Positions 29,544 to 36,084 of a stretch of 36,084 bases of DNA are shown here, in pieces. Made by a program: the position numbers and the translations under genes. How positions within the stretch are numbered: position 1 is the stretch's first letter; every line of letters starts with the position of its first letter. Where the stretch lies: the NCBI GenBank assembly GCA_045863035.1, contig BTUV01000020.1, positions 1-36,084 on the forward strand, read 5' to 3'. The stretch comes from H2-BAC3 sp045863035 (lineage in GTDB: Bacteria > Bacteroidota > Ignavibacteria > Ignavibacteriales > Ignavibacteriaceae). The notes beneath the pieces were generated by a model, which made no database searches, was not told the DNA's origin, and saw nothing but the letters and a program-made list of their open reading frames with translations.

Positions 29544-30173
29544 ATGACGATAGAATATCGTGATTTTATGGCGAACGAGTATATAGCGAAGCCGCAGAAA
29601 AAGGATTTAATTGTGCTGCATCACACGGTGAGCAGCACGATTGATTCTGCGATCAGGCATTGGTCGGCGGATAAGGGGGCAATAAGAGTTGCGACTGCAT
29701 ATATTATCGGCAAGGATGGAACTATTGTTGAGTTGTTTGATCCGGCTTTTTGGGCTATACACCTTTACAGACATAAACAGAATGAACCAGCACAGCATTA
29801 CGCTGATGAACGGCGTTCAATTGGTATTGAATTGGTGAATGAAGGCCCGTTGAAGCAGAGGATGATCGGGAGTAAAAACCGGTATTTCTGGAATGACGGT
29901 AAGATCAGGTTTGAGGGAGAGGGTGCCAGGATTGCGTATGATTATCGCGGACAGGGTTTTTTGTGGGCGATGTACACGGATGAGCAGTATGAGGCCCTTC
30001 GGTTTTTGATTGACCGGCTGTGTGAGAGGTTTGAGATACCACGTATATATGAGGAATCTACTGAGGTTGAGAATATGGCTGGGTTTAAAGGAATTTGCTC
30101 ACACAGGAATTTTGTGAAGTTTAAGACGGATGTGAGTCCGGTGTTTGACTGGGAGAGAGTGAAAAGGACATGA
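29544..30173 (+). CDS. N-acetylmuramoyl-L-alanine amidase (endolysin)
   Basis: A 209-residue protein of the amidase_2/PGRP family. It cleaves the bond between MurNAc and L-Ala in peptidoglycan to release virions. Zinc ligands: H26 or H27 in LIVLHHTVSS, and a C-terminal H in ICSHRNFVKFKTDVSPVFDW, with D three residues beyond the second Lys as in the 'GH....K.DPG' motif. H73 (WAIHLYRH) and E96 (SIGIELVNEG) fit the substrate side. It has no signal peptide, so it depends on a holin. It lies between structural genes, not in a compact lysis cassette. Confidence 0.9.
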   Translation: MTIEYRDFMANEYIAKPQKKDLIVLHHTVSSTIDSAIRHWSADKGAIRVATAYIIGKDGTIVELFDPAFWAIHLYRHKQNEPAQHYADERRSIGIELVNEGPLKQRMIGSKNRYFWNDGKIRFEGEGARIAYDYRGQGFLWAMYTDEQYEALRFLIDRLCERFEIPRIYEESTEVENMAGFKGICSHRNFVKFKTDVSPVFDWERVKRT

Positions 30174-30182
30174 AGGACCACG

Positions 30183-30243
30183 CCTCGGCTCCGCTCGGCG
30201 ACCGGCTCGGGGACCGAGGGGACATTGGGGACACTGAGGACAC
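30183..30243 (+). repeat. Composite type-2 repeat with GGGACACTG nonamers
   Basis: CCTCGGCTCCGCTCGGCGACC, shortened here to its first 20 bases CCTCGGCTCCGCTCGGCGAC, then GGCTCGGGGACCGAG and nonamers GGGACATTG, GGGACACTG, AGGACACTG. It is the intergenic twin of the in-frame element at 12588-12680. The gap 30174-30285 has no gene. Confidence 0.9.
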
Positions 30244-30285
30244 TGGAAAAGAGTTAAATGAATTTTGAATTATGAGGTATGAAGT

Positions 30286-30627
30286 ATGACTGAGAGATTT
30301 GTGATTGGAGGTAAGGGGGTAAAGTTGAAGGAGGATGTGACTCTGGAGGAGGAGGATAAGATTAATGATCTTTTGAAAAAAGCCGGAGCGGAGGGTAATA
30401 CGGTTTCGGTTAAGCTTTCCAATAAGGAACTGATTGAGCTGCTTCCTCTGATTTGTGAGAGTGAAGACGGCAGTGATGTTGACTGGGGTAAGTGCGCACG
30501 GAAAATGGCCGCAAGGATTATTGCCGGTTTTTTTTTAAGCGTAATCAGTTCTTCACAGGATATAGCGAAAATCTTTGCCGACTCAATGAAGAATATGAAA
30601 GAGCATTTGACCGATACAGGAGGTTAG
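30286..30627 (+). CDS. Tail assembly chaperone, zero-frame product (gpG/gp41-like)
   Basis: A 113-residue protein when read without shifting: MTERFVIGGKGVKLKEDVTL, EEEDKINDLLKKAGAEGNTV, SVKLSNKELIELLPLICESE and then the slippery run. Small acidic helical proteins of this size, directly upstream of the tape measure, are the short form of the tail assembly chaperone. They coat the tape measure during tail assembly. Near residue 83 the mRNA has GGTTTTTTTTTAAGC (T9 at 30528-30536). After the slip the -1 frame is open to 30833. Confidence 0.85.
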   Translation: MTERFVIGGKGVKLKEDVTLEEEDKINDLLKKAGAEGNTVSVKLSNKELIELLPLICESEDGSDVDWGKCARKMAARIIAGFFLSVISSSQDIAKIFADSMKNMKEHLTDTGG

Positions 30628-30833
30628 CAGAGATTGGTGAGAGGTTTGAATCAGAGATTGCATTATCCCCCATTGAGGGGATTTTGTTTTATTTGGCAGA
30701 GGGAGATTTGAGTAAATACAATGCTTTGCGCAAAATGGAAAGCCGACGTATTTATAACTGGTATTACCTTAACAGAGTGAATGATTTAAATGAACTTAAT
30801 GATGCAGTGCAGCGAATGGAGAAAACAAGATGA
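30528..30833 (+). CDS. Tail assembly chaperone, -1 frame extension (gpGT/gp41'-like)
   Basis: The -1 frame continues from the T9 run as FFFKRNQFFTGYSENLCRLN, EEYERAFDRYRRLAEIGERF, then ESEIALSPIEGILFYLAEGD and NWYYLNRVNDLNELNDAVQR, ending at a TGA that overlaps the tape-measure ATG (ATGA, 30830-30833). The frame has no well-placed start of its own (only an ATG at 30492 without a Shine-Dalgarno and inside the first gene). The fused protein would be about 182 residues. The long form of these chaperones links the coat to the tail tube. I read this as programmed -1 frameshifting, not a mutation, because of the slippery heptamer T-TTT-TTT and gene position. Confidence 0.85.
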   Translation, partial: FFFKRNQFFTGYSENLCRLNEEYERAFDRYRRLAEIGERFESEIALSPIEGILFYLAEGDLSKYNALRKMESRRIYNWYYLNRVNDLNELNDAVQRMEKTR

Positions 30834-32542
30834 GTAAAACTGCTGGAGAGCTGATCTTCCGTGTGACCATTGACGGTAAGGAAGGTAATGCAACGCTGAA
30901 GATGACGGAGCAAAATGTTACTCAGCTTCTGAATTCGATTAAAAAGACTGAAGTTACGACAGGCGGTGCAAACAAGGGTCTAAACCAGATGAACCAGACG
31001 ATGGGACAGTTGGGATGGGTAATGGGGGATGCAAATATGTTTCTGGTGAACTTCAGAATGGGGATGATGTCGGTAGCGAATAATATACCGATGGTTGTTC
31101 AGGGTCTTGCGATGGTGAGAGCGGAAGCGGCAGCAACGGGGCAGAGTTTTAAGGCACTGGCAATGCAGAGTTTAATGGGGCCCGGAGGATTGATGCTGGG
31201 AATAAACTTGCTGATGTTTGCGTTGACTGCATTGCCGTATTTGTTCGGAGATACTACTGAGGCAGTGAAGGATCAGAAGGATGAGTTGAAGAAGCTGAAG
31301 AATGAGTATGAGGGTTTAACGCAAGCACAACTTGATTATTATCTTCAGGGAGTAGAGGAAAAGATTTTTGAAATGGAGGCGAATGCCGGGCCGAGGGGAA
31401 CGGTGACGGAGGGGAAATACTCACCCGGACTGAATCAGACTGTATATACGTCACGAAAGCAGACTGATGAGGAGCTTTTTGGTGAGGCGTATCAGGCATA
31501 CAAGTTATATCTTGAAAAGCGGGAGATGCTGAGAGCACAGATGGCGAAGAAGGGACAGCTTGCGGAGCTTGAGGATCAGTTGAGACTGAACGAGAAGAAG
31601 CTGAAGGATTTAGGTGAGGGTAACTTTGGTTTGCTTGTGCCAGGCGCAAAGTCACTGCAAGATGCGCAAGATAAGGTGAAGGGATGGATTGATTTTAATA
31701 AAAAGCAGATTGAGGCGATTAGCGGAGAGAGGAAGGAGGGTCGGAGTAAGGAGCAGGATGAGGAGGCGAAGCTGATGAAGGAGCTTGCTCTGATTAACGC
31801 TAAGGCGGGGGAAGAAGAATTAGTGAAGCTGAAGCAGTGGTATGATGAACGGTTAAAGATTGTGAAGGGAAACACTGCTCTTCTGGCTGAACTTGATAAG
31901 GCGTATATAAAGCAAAAGAATGATATATATGAGAAATCGTTCGGTAAGCTCAAGGGGAATGGGAATCTGGTTGCGCAGGATTTGGGGAGCATGGAAGAGC
32001 GTTGGAGGATGCGGGAGGAGAACTCAGGCGGTAAGAGTCTGTTTGAAATGCAGCCGGTGCTGAACACACCAGAGGTGAAGTCGAGTCTGGAGGTTTTGTA
32101 TGAATTGAATCCGGAGATGGATGCAGCATCACGCTCGGCGGATGTTATGAGGGTTGGATTTAAGAATGCCATGAATACGCTTGGAGACGGACTTGTGAAT
32201 AATATCCGATTGTTTAAGCAGTCAGATAATGTTGCAAAGAACTTTCTGAACACATTAGTACAAGTGGCCGCAAAAGCTGCAGCAGTCTTTTTGGTAAAGA
32301 CAGCAGCAACTGCTGCGGGGCTGCCGTTAAACTTTTTTGCTGAGGGAGGGATAGTTACCAAGCCAACATTGGGTATGGTTGGCGAGGCGGGTCCTGAGGC
32401 AATAATACCTTTGAACAGATTCAGGAGCATGGGAAGACAGGAGATAGTGGTGAATGTGCGGGGAGAGTTAACCGGAGACAGGAGGGGTTTGAGTTCAGCT
32501 TTTGATGTACAGAAGCGGATAGAATCAACCTACGGAATATAG
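30830..32542 (+). CDS. Tail tape measure protein
   Basis: A 570-residue protein that sets tail length and enters the host membrane at infection. It has an N-terminal strand region (ELIFRVTIDGKEGNATLKMT), helical stretches, a hydrophobic segment at about 112-140 (LMGPGGLMLGINLLMFALTA), coiled coil (about 150-360) and the C-terminal motif GMVGEAGPEAIIPLNRFRSM, found near the end of many tape measures. A length of 570 suggests a tail of about 85 nm at 0.15 nm per residue (rule of thumb). The start overlaps the chaperone stop. The stop (TAG) is directly followed by the next ATG. Confidence 0.92.
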   Translation: MSKTAGELIFRVTIDGKEGNATLKMTEQNVTQLLNSIKKTEVTTGGANKGLNQMNQTMGQLGWVMGDANMFLVNFRMGMMSVANNIPMVVQGLAMVRAEAAATGQSFKALAMQSLMGPGGLMLGINLLMFALTALPYLFGDTTEAVKDQKDELKKLKNEYEGLTQAQLDYYLQGVEEKIFEMEANAGPRGTVTEGKYSPGLNQTVYTSRKQTDEELFGEAYQAYKLYLEKREMLRAQMAKKGQLAELEDQLRLNEKKLKDLGEGNFGLLVPGAKSLQDAQDKVKGWIDFNKKQIEAISGERKEGRSKEQDEEAKLMKELALINAKAGEEELVKLKQWYDERLKIVKGNTALLAELDKAYIKQKNDIYEKSFGKLKGNGNLVAQDLGSMEERWRMREENSGGKSLFEMQPVLNTPEVKSSLEVLYELNPEMDAASRSADVMRVGFKNAMNTLGDGLVNNIRLFKQSDNVAKNFLNTLVQVAAKAAAVFLVKTAATAAGLPLNFFAEGGIVTKPTLGMVGEAGPEAIIPLNRFRSMGRQEIVVNVRGELTGDRRGLSSAFDVQKRIESTYGI

Positions 32543-34099
32543 ATGCCATTAACATTAAGGACACCGGAGTTAAAGCATGGGGACAGGTTTATTTATAAGC
32601 TTGAGATGAGTTTTCCGAATGGCAGTGATATTGTCTCCCCTGTTGAGATTTATGATGAGGGGATGCGGATGAAGAGCTGGGGAAAGATACGGAATATATA
32701 CAGAGAGGAGGATTACTTTCCGTCCGTTCCGGTCTGGGTGTTTGAGATATATGATACCGAGAAATACTTTTATGACCTGTATTTCTTTAATGAAGTTATT
32801 AGCGATCGGAAAGCAAGGATTAAGCTTGAGAGGAAGCAGACGGGGGGAGTTTATGAAACTGTGTTTTTGGGAAGCATCGTTTTGGAGGATACAGAGTTTA
32901 AGGAGGATGCCCGGCTCTGGCGGATATCGGCGATACCACGAACAGATATTCTGGAGTCAACCTCGCTTTGGTTTGATAAAAATGGAAGCGGAACACTTGC
33001 CCGAACCGGAGATGACGTGCCGGGAAAGAAACTTTTGCAAGGAACAGGAACGAAGTTTACAACCGAGATACCTCAACTGCCTGCCTATATAAGAGTGGCC
33101 GGAGTCGTTCATAAAATTGACTCAATCTCCGATGATGATACTTTGACATTGGTGAGCGGATTAGATGTTTCGGGAAGCCAGGTGTATGATATTATATATC
33201 CGACTAATCCATTCGGCTACACGGAATATGAAGAGATTCCTGTACAGGATTTGATCGGAGATATTATGAATCTGATTGGGCTGACCCCAGAGTTCAATCA
33301 TAAATGGCAGTTTATGGGATTCAGTGATAACACCGGAATCACAAAGGAGCTTATTATTGAGGAAACAATAATTGTGCAGAATGATATTGTATTAGGTGAA
33401 CTTGCGTGCAGTGTTTTTCCTTATTATTTTGACCATACTCAACGATATGAGAATCTGCGGGAGCTTTTACGAGCTGTGTGTCTGCAGTTTGGTTCGCAAT
33501 TTATTCTGAGCGGTTCAAAGGCATATTTCAATCAGCTGTATTATGATGACAGTTTGAATACGGTGTCAATTTCAAAAATGAATCTGCTGAGTAAGCCAAC
33601 TTTTTATTTCAGGGAATATCCGATCCAGTATGTAAGGATTGATTATGACGATGCCTTATATATTCAGGAGGCGGGCAGCTATACTGACAAGAGTGAATTG
33701 AAGATTGAGGAAACAATAACCGAGGGATTTTTTCTTGCTTCAACAACCTTGACCGGAATGCTGGTGGTTGGCGATCTAAAGTGCGAGAGATTGGTTGCAG
33801 AGGTGCCGACAACTTTTTATGTCGGACTTGCAAAAGACCCGAGATTGAGTTATCCGACAGAAGAGACCGCTGATTGGGAGCATCCTGATTATACCAACAA
33901 TGTAAAGCTGCTCAAGGATATACTCTACAGGTATAAAGGGGGTTCGATTAATTATCTGCATGCTGATTTTGAGTTAAGCGGACTGAATTATCATCCGTGG
34001 AAAGTGTATTCATACGAGGGGAAAAAGCACATTGTTGTTGAGTTTGAATGGGATTTAGATAACATCAAAACGAGTATTGTGAGCAGACGCATCACATAA
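32543..34099 (+). CDS. Tail tip/hub protein, distal to the tape measure
   Basis: A 518-residue, strand-rich protein, beginning immediately after the tape-measure stop. Features are PLTLRTPELKHGDRFIYKLE, SVPVWVFEIYDTEKYFYDLY, VYETVFLGSIVLEDTEFKED, FGYTEYEEIPVQDLIGDIMN, and a late VRIDYDDALYIQEAGSY and HPWKVYSYEGKKHIVVEFEW. Its place and size match distal tail or tail-hub proteins of long-tailed siphophages. No exact family was recognised. It is the last tail gene; no fibre gene follows, so host recognition may reside here or in the beta-rich protein at 28.8 kb. Confidence 0.65.
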   Translation: MPLTLRTPELKHGDRFIYKLEMSFPNGSDIVSPVEIYDEGMRMKSWGKIRNIYREEDYFPSVPVWVFEIYDTEKYFYDLYFFNEVISDRKARIKLERKQTGGVYETVFLGSIVLEDTEFKEDARLWRISAIPRTDILESTSLWFDKNGSGTLARTGDDVPGKKLLQGTGTKFTTEIPQLPAYIRVAGVVHKIDSISDDDTLTLVSGLDVSGSQVYDIIYPTNPFGYTEYEEIPVQDLIGDIMNLIGLTPEFNHKWQFMGFSDNTGITKELIIEETIIVQNDIVLGELACSVFPYYFDHTQRYENLRELLRAVCLQFGSQFILSGSKAYFNQLYYDDSLNTVSISKMNLLSKPTFYFREYPIQYVRIDYDDALYIQEAGSYTDKSELKIEETITEGFFLASTTLTGMLVVGDLKCERLVAEVPTTFYVGLAKDPRLSYPTEETADWEHPDYTNNVKLLKDILYRYKGGSINYLHADFELSGLNYHPWKVYSYEGKKHIVVEFEWDLDNIKTSIVSRRIT

Positions 34100-34103
34100 A
34101 AAA

Positions 34104-34204
34104 AGCCCATCTTATAAAGGGTGGTCTGCCTCTGAGGAGAGGGGATCGCCAGCCCTCGGGGAAGGGCTGCTGTAACAAACCACCCACCCTTTATAAGGTG
34201 AGCT
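34104..34204 (+). terminator. Long structured hairpin at the end of the tail operon
   Basis: The outer arms AGCCCATCTTATAAAGGGTG (34104 on) and its near-complement CACCCTTTATAAGGTGAGCT (ending 34204) enclose an inner stem AGCCCT-CGGGGA-AGGGCT (34151-34168) and a GAGGAGAGGGG string. It lies directly after the tail-tip stop. It would stop or slow late transcripts, or be a structured RNA/mobile insertion. Confidence 0.6.
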
Positions 34205-34291
34205 TCATATTTCCTTCCTCCCCATCCCCGCCGGAATGAAAAAGAAGGATTACTACAAAATAGTAATTCTTTCAATAAAAAAGGACAAACA

Positions 34292-35092
34292 ATGATACCA
34301 TACGTAGGTGGAAAATCATATCTGGCCCCGTGGATAATCAGCAACTTCCCCAAAAACTACACTCAAATGCATTATTGCGAGGTGTTCGGTGGAGGTGGCT
34401 GGGTGTTATTTAAGAAGGAACCCTCCAATCTGGAGACATACAATGATTTGAACAAGAGTCTGGTGAATTTGTTCAGAATAATCAGGAATAAATACCCCGA
34501 GTTTGAACATCGTGCACAGTGGTCACTTCACAGCCGGGAAATGTACAACGAGGCAATTGATCGGCTGAAAGAAGACAAGTTTCTGAGTGAGGTAGATAAA
34601 GCAGTGACTTATGCCATCCGGAAGACACAGACTTTTTCAGGGGGTAACTCCCAGAGCTGGGGTTATGCCATCACCGGAGATAAGATGATGTCTGGGAAAT
34701 GGCTGCCGTTCCTGAAAAAGATGGAACTAATTAATGCCCGTCTGAAGCGCACCCAAATTGAGTGCATGGACTTCGAACGACTGATTAGGAAGTACGATGA
34801 CCGGAAGACGCTGTTTTATGTTGATCCTCCGTACTATGAGGCAGAACACTATTACACTCAGCCGGGAGTGGAATTTAAGCGGGAGGATCATGAACGGCTG
34901 CATAAGGTACTCAGCAAAATTAAGGGTAAGTTTACGCTGAGTTATTATGATCATCCGGTGATTAAGGAGATGTATAAGAAATACAGGATAATTCAGAAGT
35001 CGGCGGTAAAACACTCGGCAGGTGCCTCAGGCCAGAATCGGGTCGGGTATACAAAACCGAGGTCAATTGAGCTGCTGATAATGAACTATTAA
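34292..35092 (+). CDS. D12-class DNA adenine-N6 methyltransferase
   Basis: A 266-residue protein. The AdoMet pocket is formed by PYVGGKSYLAPWI at the N-terminus and CEVFGGGGWVLF. The catalytic motif IV is DPPYYEAEHYY near residue 178 (TLFYVDPPYY). KTQTFSGGNSQSWGY resembles the target recognition or loop region. This is the Dam/D12 class (PF02086), which methylates adenine. The recognition sequence cannot be read from the protein. In phages it protects DNA from host restriction. AAAAAGGACAAACA gives a good start. It lies near the right end, after the structured hairpin. Confidence 0.92.
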   Translation: MIPYVGGKSYLAPWIISNFPKNYTQMHYCEVFGGGGWVLFKKEPSNLETYNDLNKSLVNLFRIIRNKYPEFEHRAQWSLHSREMYNEAIDRLKEDKFLSEVDKAVTYAIRKTQTFSGGNSQSWGYAITGDKMMSGKWLPFLKKMELINARLKRTQIECMDFERLIRKYDDRKTLFYVDPPYYEAEHYYTQPGVEFKREDHERLHKVLSKIKGKFTLSYYDHPVIKEMYKKYRIIQKSAVKHSAGASGQNRVGYTKPRSIELLIMNY

Positions 35093-35116
35093 AGGCGGTT
35101 TAACTGGCCAGTATAG

Positions 35117-35192
35117 CCCTGTTTTGAGGGGGTAAATAGCCCTCTCAAAATAGGGTGGTGTGACATTTTGGCACTATATTTTGGGGGTAAAT
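35117..35192. repeat. Subterminal repeats near the right prophage end
   Basis: CCCTGTTTTGAGGG (35117-35130) and CCCTCTCAAAATAGGG (35140-35155) form an inverted repeat. TTTTGAGGGGGTAAAT (35122) recurs as TTTTGGGGGTAAAT (35179). The TTTGAG/CTCAAA core is shared with the terminal repeats. They may be extra transposase sites or, for the inverted pair, a terminator of the methyltransferase gene. Confidence 0.6.
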
Positions 35193-35254
35193 GAAAAAAG
35201 TTCAACATGAGAGAAGTGAGTCCACAAGTGCGTAAGAATTGGGCAGTTAGGTCG

Positions 35255-35286
35255 ATTTCTCAAACTGTGTGGTACGATTTCTCAAA
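35255..35286. repeat. Right prophage end, two inverted terminal sites
   Basis: ATTTCTCAAA at 35255-35264 and 35277-35286 (22 bp apart) are the reverse complement of TTTGAGAAAT at the left end. With GTCG and TACG before them the shared core is CGATTTCTCAAA. Confidence 0.7.
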
Positions 35287-35665
35287 ATGGGTGAGCGGTT
35301 ATAATTCCCTGCGTGGCCGCACAGCAGTATTTTATTATAAAGTGGTCAATTTCATTATCCTCCCCGAAGCACTTTAACTGCGGCGCAAGGATGGTGGGGT
35401 CACCCACTGCGGCAATTGCTCAAATGTTGGCAGCTTTGACCGAAAGTATAAGGAGCGCAGTCAACGCGCTGAAGAACCGTTATCAAATTTTTTCGCGGGG
35501 ATAGTTCTTTCCCGCGCATAATCATGCACCGTTATCAGTCAAAAGAAAAATGATTGACTTACATTAGTGGCTTCCGGAAGTTACATTGCAGGTGTAAATT
35601 TTACAAAACATACGATCTACAATGAAATATCGTGTGGAATATATTAAGAAAATTAAGGAAGCATA
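35287..35665. other. Host intergenic region right of the prophage
   Basis: No convincing gene. A short + frame (35313-35504, ending NALKNRYQIFSRG) has no family match and is probably chance or a relic. A hairpin CGCGGGG...CCCGCG (35495-35518) looks like a terminator. TTCCGGAA and TGTAAATTTTACA (about 35594) before the cupin gene are possible control sites. Confidence 0.45.
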
Positions 35666-35980
35666 ATGGCAGAAAATATCGTTCACGAAGCACTTATCAA
35701 TGCAGTTCAATATCAGACCGGATCAATCGTAAGCAGACAGCTCATTAAAAAGCCAAACGGAAACATTACTCTTTTTGCATTCGCAAAGGGTGAATCACTA
35801 ACTGAACACACTTCCCCCTACGAAGCAGTAGTTCAAATAATAGACGGAAGCATGGAAATCACAGTCGGCGGTACTCCATATACCGTAAAAGCAGGCGAGA
35901 TACTCATTATGCCGGCTAATATACCGCATGGGCTCCGCGCTGATGAGAATGCGAAGATGCTCCTGACGATGATCAAATAA
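35666..35980 (+). CDS. Small cupin-domain protein
   Basis: A 104-residue single-domain cupin. The first cupin motif covers TEHTSPYEAVVQIIDGSMEI, with an EH where GxxxxxHxH normally lies. The second covers GEILIMPANIPHGLRA, with its metal-binding His. The partial motif 1 suggests a reduced metal site. Such small cupins are common in anaerobes and the role is unknown. AAGGAAGC lies before the ATG. It is a host gene next to the prophage right end. Confidence 0.88.
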   Translation: MAENIVHEALINAVQYQTGSIVSRQLIKKPNGNITLFAFAKGESLTEHTSPYEAVVQIIDGSMEITVGGTPYTVKAGEILIMPANIPHGLRADENAKMLLTMIK

Positions 35981-36084
35981 GGATCACGGATTAAACGGAT
36001 TAAAGGATTGCACGGATTTTTATAGTAAGATTCGTGTGATTTTGGCAGAAGTCAGGGGATTAAAGGATTGCACGGATTTTTATA
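35981..36084. repeat. 60-bp direct repeat with GGATTAAAGGATTGCACGG core
   Basis: TAAAGGATTGCACGGATTTT, followed by TATA, occurs at 36001-36024 and again at 36061-36084, 60 bp apart, with GGAT before each. A shorter GGATTAAACGGAT stands at about 35988. The repeat reaches the window end and may continue. Confidence 0.85.

Larger units (their letters stand above)
7831..35284. mobile_element. Mu-type transposable prophage, about 27.5 kb
   Basis: The segment carries the full Mu gene set: repressor, Ner-like protein, DDE transposase A, ATPase B, Gam, GemA, Mor-like activator, portal, terminase, virion morphogenesis, head protease, capsid, DUF1320- and DUF1834-like proteins, tail proteins and lysis genes. 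The proposed ends are TGAGAAATTG at 7831 and, inverted, CGATTTCTCA ending at 35284. Each has a second copy of TTTGAGAAAT further in (7912-7921; 35255-35264). Termini TG...CA fit MuA chemistry. A matching 5-bp target duplication was not found (left flank TAATT, right flank AAATG), so the exact ends are uncertain by a few tens of bases. No sheath or baseplate-wedge genes were seen, so a siphovirus-like particle is inferred. Confidence 0.88.

Noticed and set aside
31576..32430. Long minus-strand ORF inside the tape measure
   Set aside because: Ser/Phe/Pro-rich antisense shadow of the well-supported tape measure gene.
35302..35306. TAATT as right-hand target duplication matching TAATT at 7826-7830
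   Set aside because: It would put the right end 17 bp outside the TTTGAGAAAT site and give a non-CA terminus; a 5-mer match in a short search is easily chance.
35313..35504. ORF of 63 codons right of the prophage
   Set aside because: No family match, no clear ribosome-binding site, and a terminator-like hairpin overlaps its end; it could be a relic but is not supported.
1..36084. tRNA, rRNA or integrase-type attachment site
   Set aside because: No tRNA-like cloverleaf, rRNA segment or tyrosine/serine integrase was recognised; integration here is by DDE transposase.

Overview
The window is a stretch of bacterial chromosome interrupted by a complete-looking transposable (Mu-type) prophage. 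The host is most likely a member of the Fibrobacterota-Chlorobiota-Bacteroidota group, probably Ignavibacteria or Chlorobi. The evidence is a broken secretion-system surface protein whose C-terminal sorting domain carries the YPNPFNP signature, a DUF3276/PUR-type domain, a haem-binding CxxCHS protein, and a four-helix-bundle protein of the 23S-insertion family. This is inferred from families, not from a search.

Host left flank (1-7830): a decayed ATPase tail, an SPFH membrane protein with a small ribbon-helix-helix partner, a gamma-glutamylcyclotransferase fused to a PUR-like domain, a haem-binding protein, a four-helix-bundle gene whose 5' end has been tandemly copied (55-bp units), an FMN reductase, a ruined LVIVD/T9SS gene, 6-phosphogluconate dehydrogenase and a small partner gene. 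Host right flank (35285-36084): a cupin gene and the start of a 60-bp repeat.

Prophage (about 7831-35284, roughly 27.5 kb, ends TGAGAAATYG in inverted orientation). The early operon runs leftward from 14.67 kb: Ner-like regulator, small proteins, MuA-like DDE transposase, MuB-like ATPase, Gam, GemA, Mor-like activator and a Pol X-like nucleotidyltransferase. The LexA-type repressor faces the other way across a shared operator region. Behind it lie a 0.5-kb array of diverged perfect palindromes and an outer-membrane-type moron gene. The packaging/head module (virion morphogenesis protein, head morphogenesis protein, portal, large terminase, small terminase, small gp25/26-like proteins) runs leftward from about 23.2 kb. 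The protease, capsid, tail, lysis and D12 methyltransferase genes run rightward from 23.4 kb. The tail has a tube-like protein, a chaperone gene with a -1 frameshift site, and a short tape measure. No sheath or baseplate-wedge gene is seen, so a siphovirus-like particle is likely.

The unusual layer is repetitive DNA. (1) Eleven 20-bp palindromes of the form AAGTTNNNCATGNNNAACTT lie in 420 bp, with a twelfth 0.6 kb on. The inner triplets differ from copy to copy yet almost always stay self-complementary. (2) About 17 copies of a REP-like palindrome (CCCCTCTCCTT...AAGGAGAGGGG) occur, all in the same orientation whatever the direction of the surrounding gene. Several sit in frame inside essential phage genes, including the repressor hinge. 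(3) A second GC-rich element and a nonamer repeat AAGGACNNN are also fixed on the + strand and often nested with the first. None was seen in the host flanks shown.
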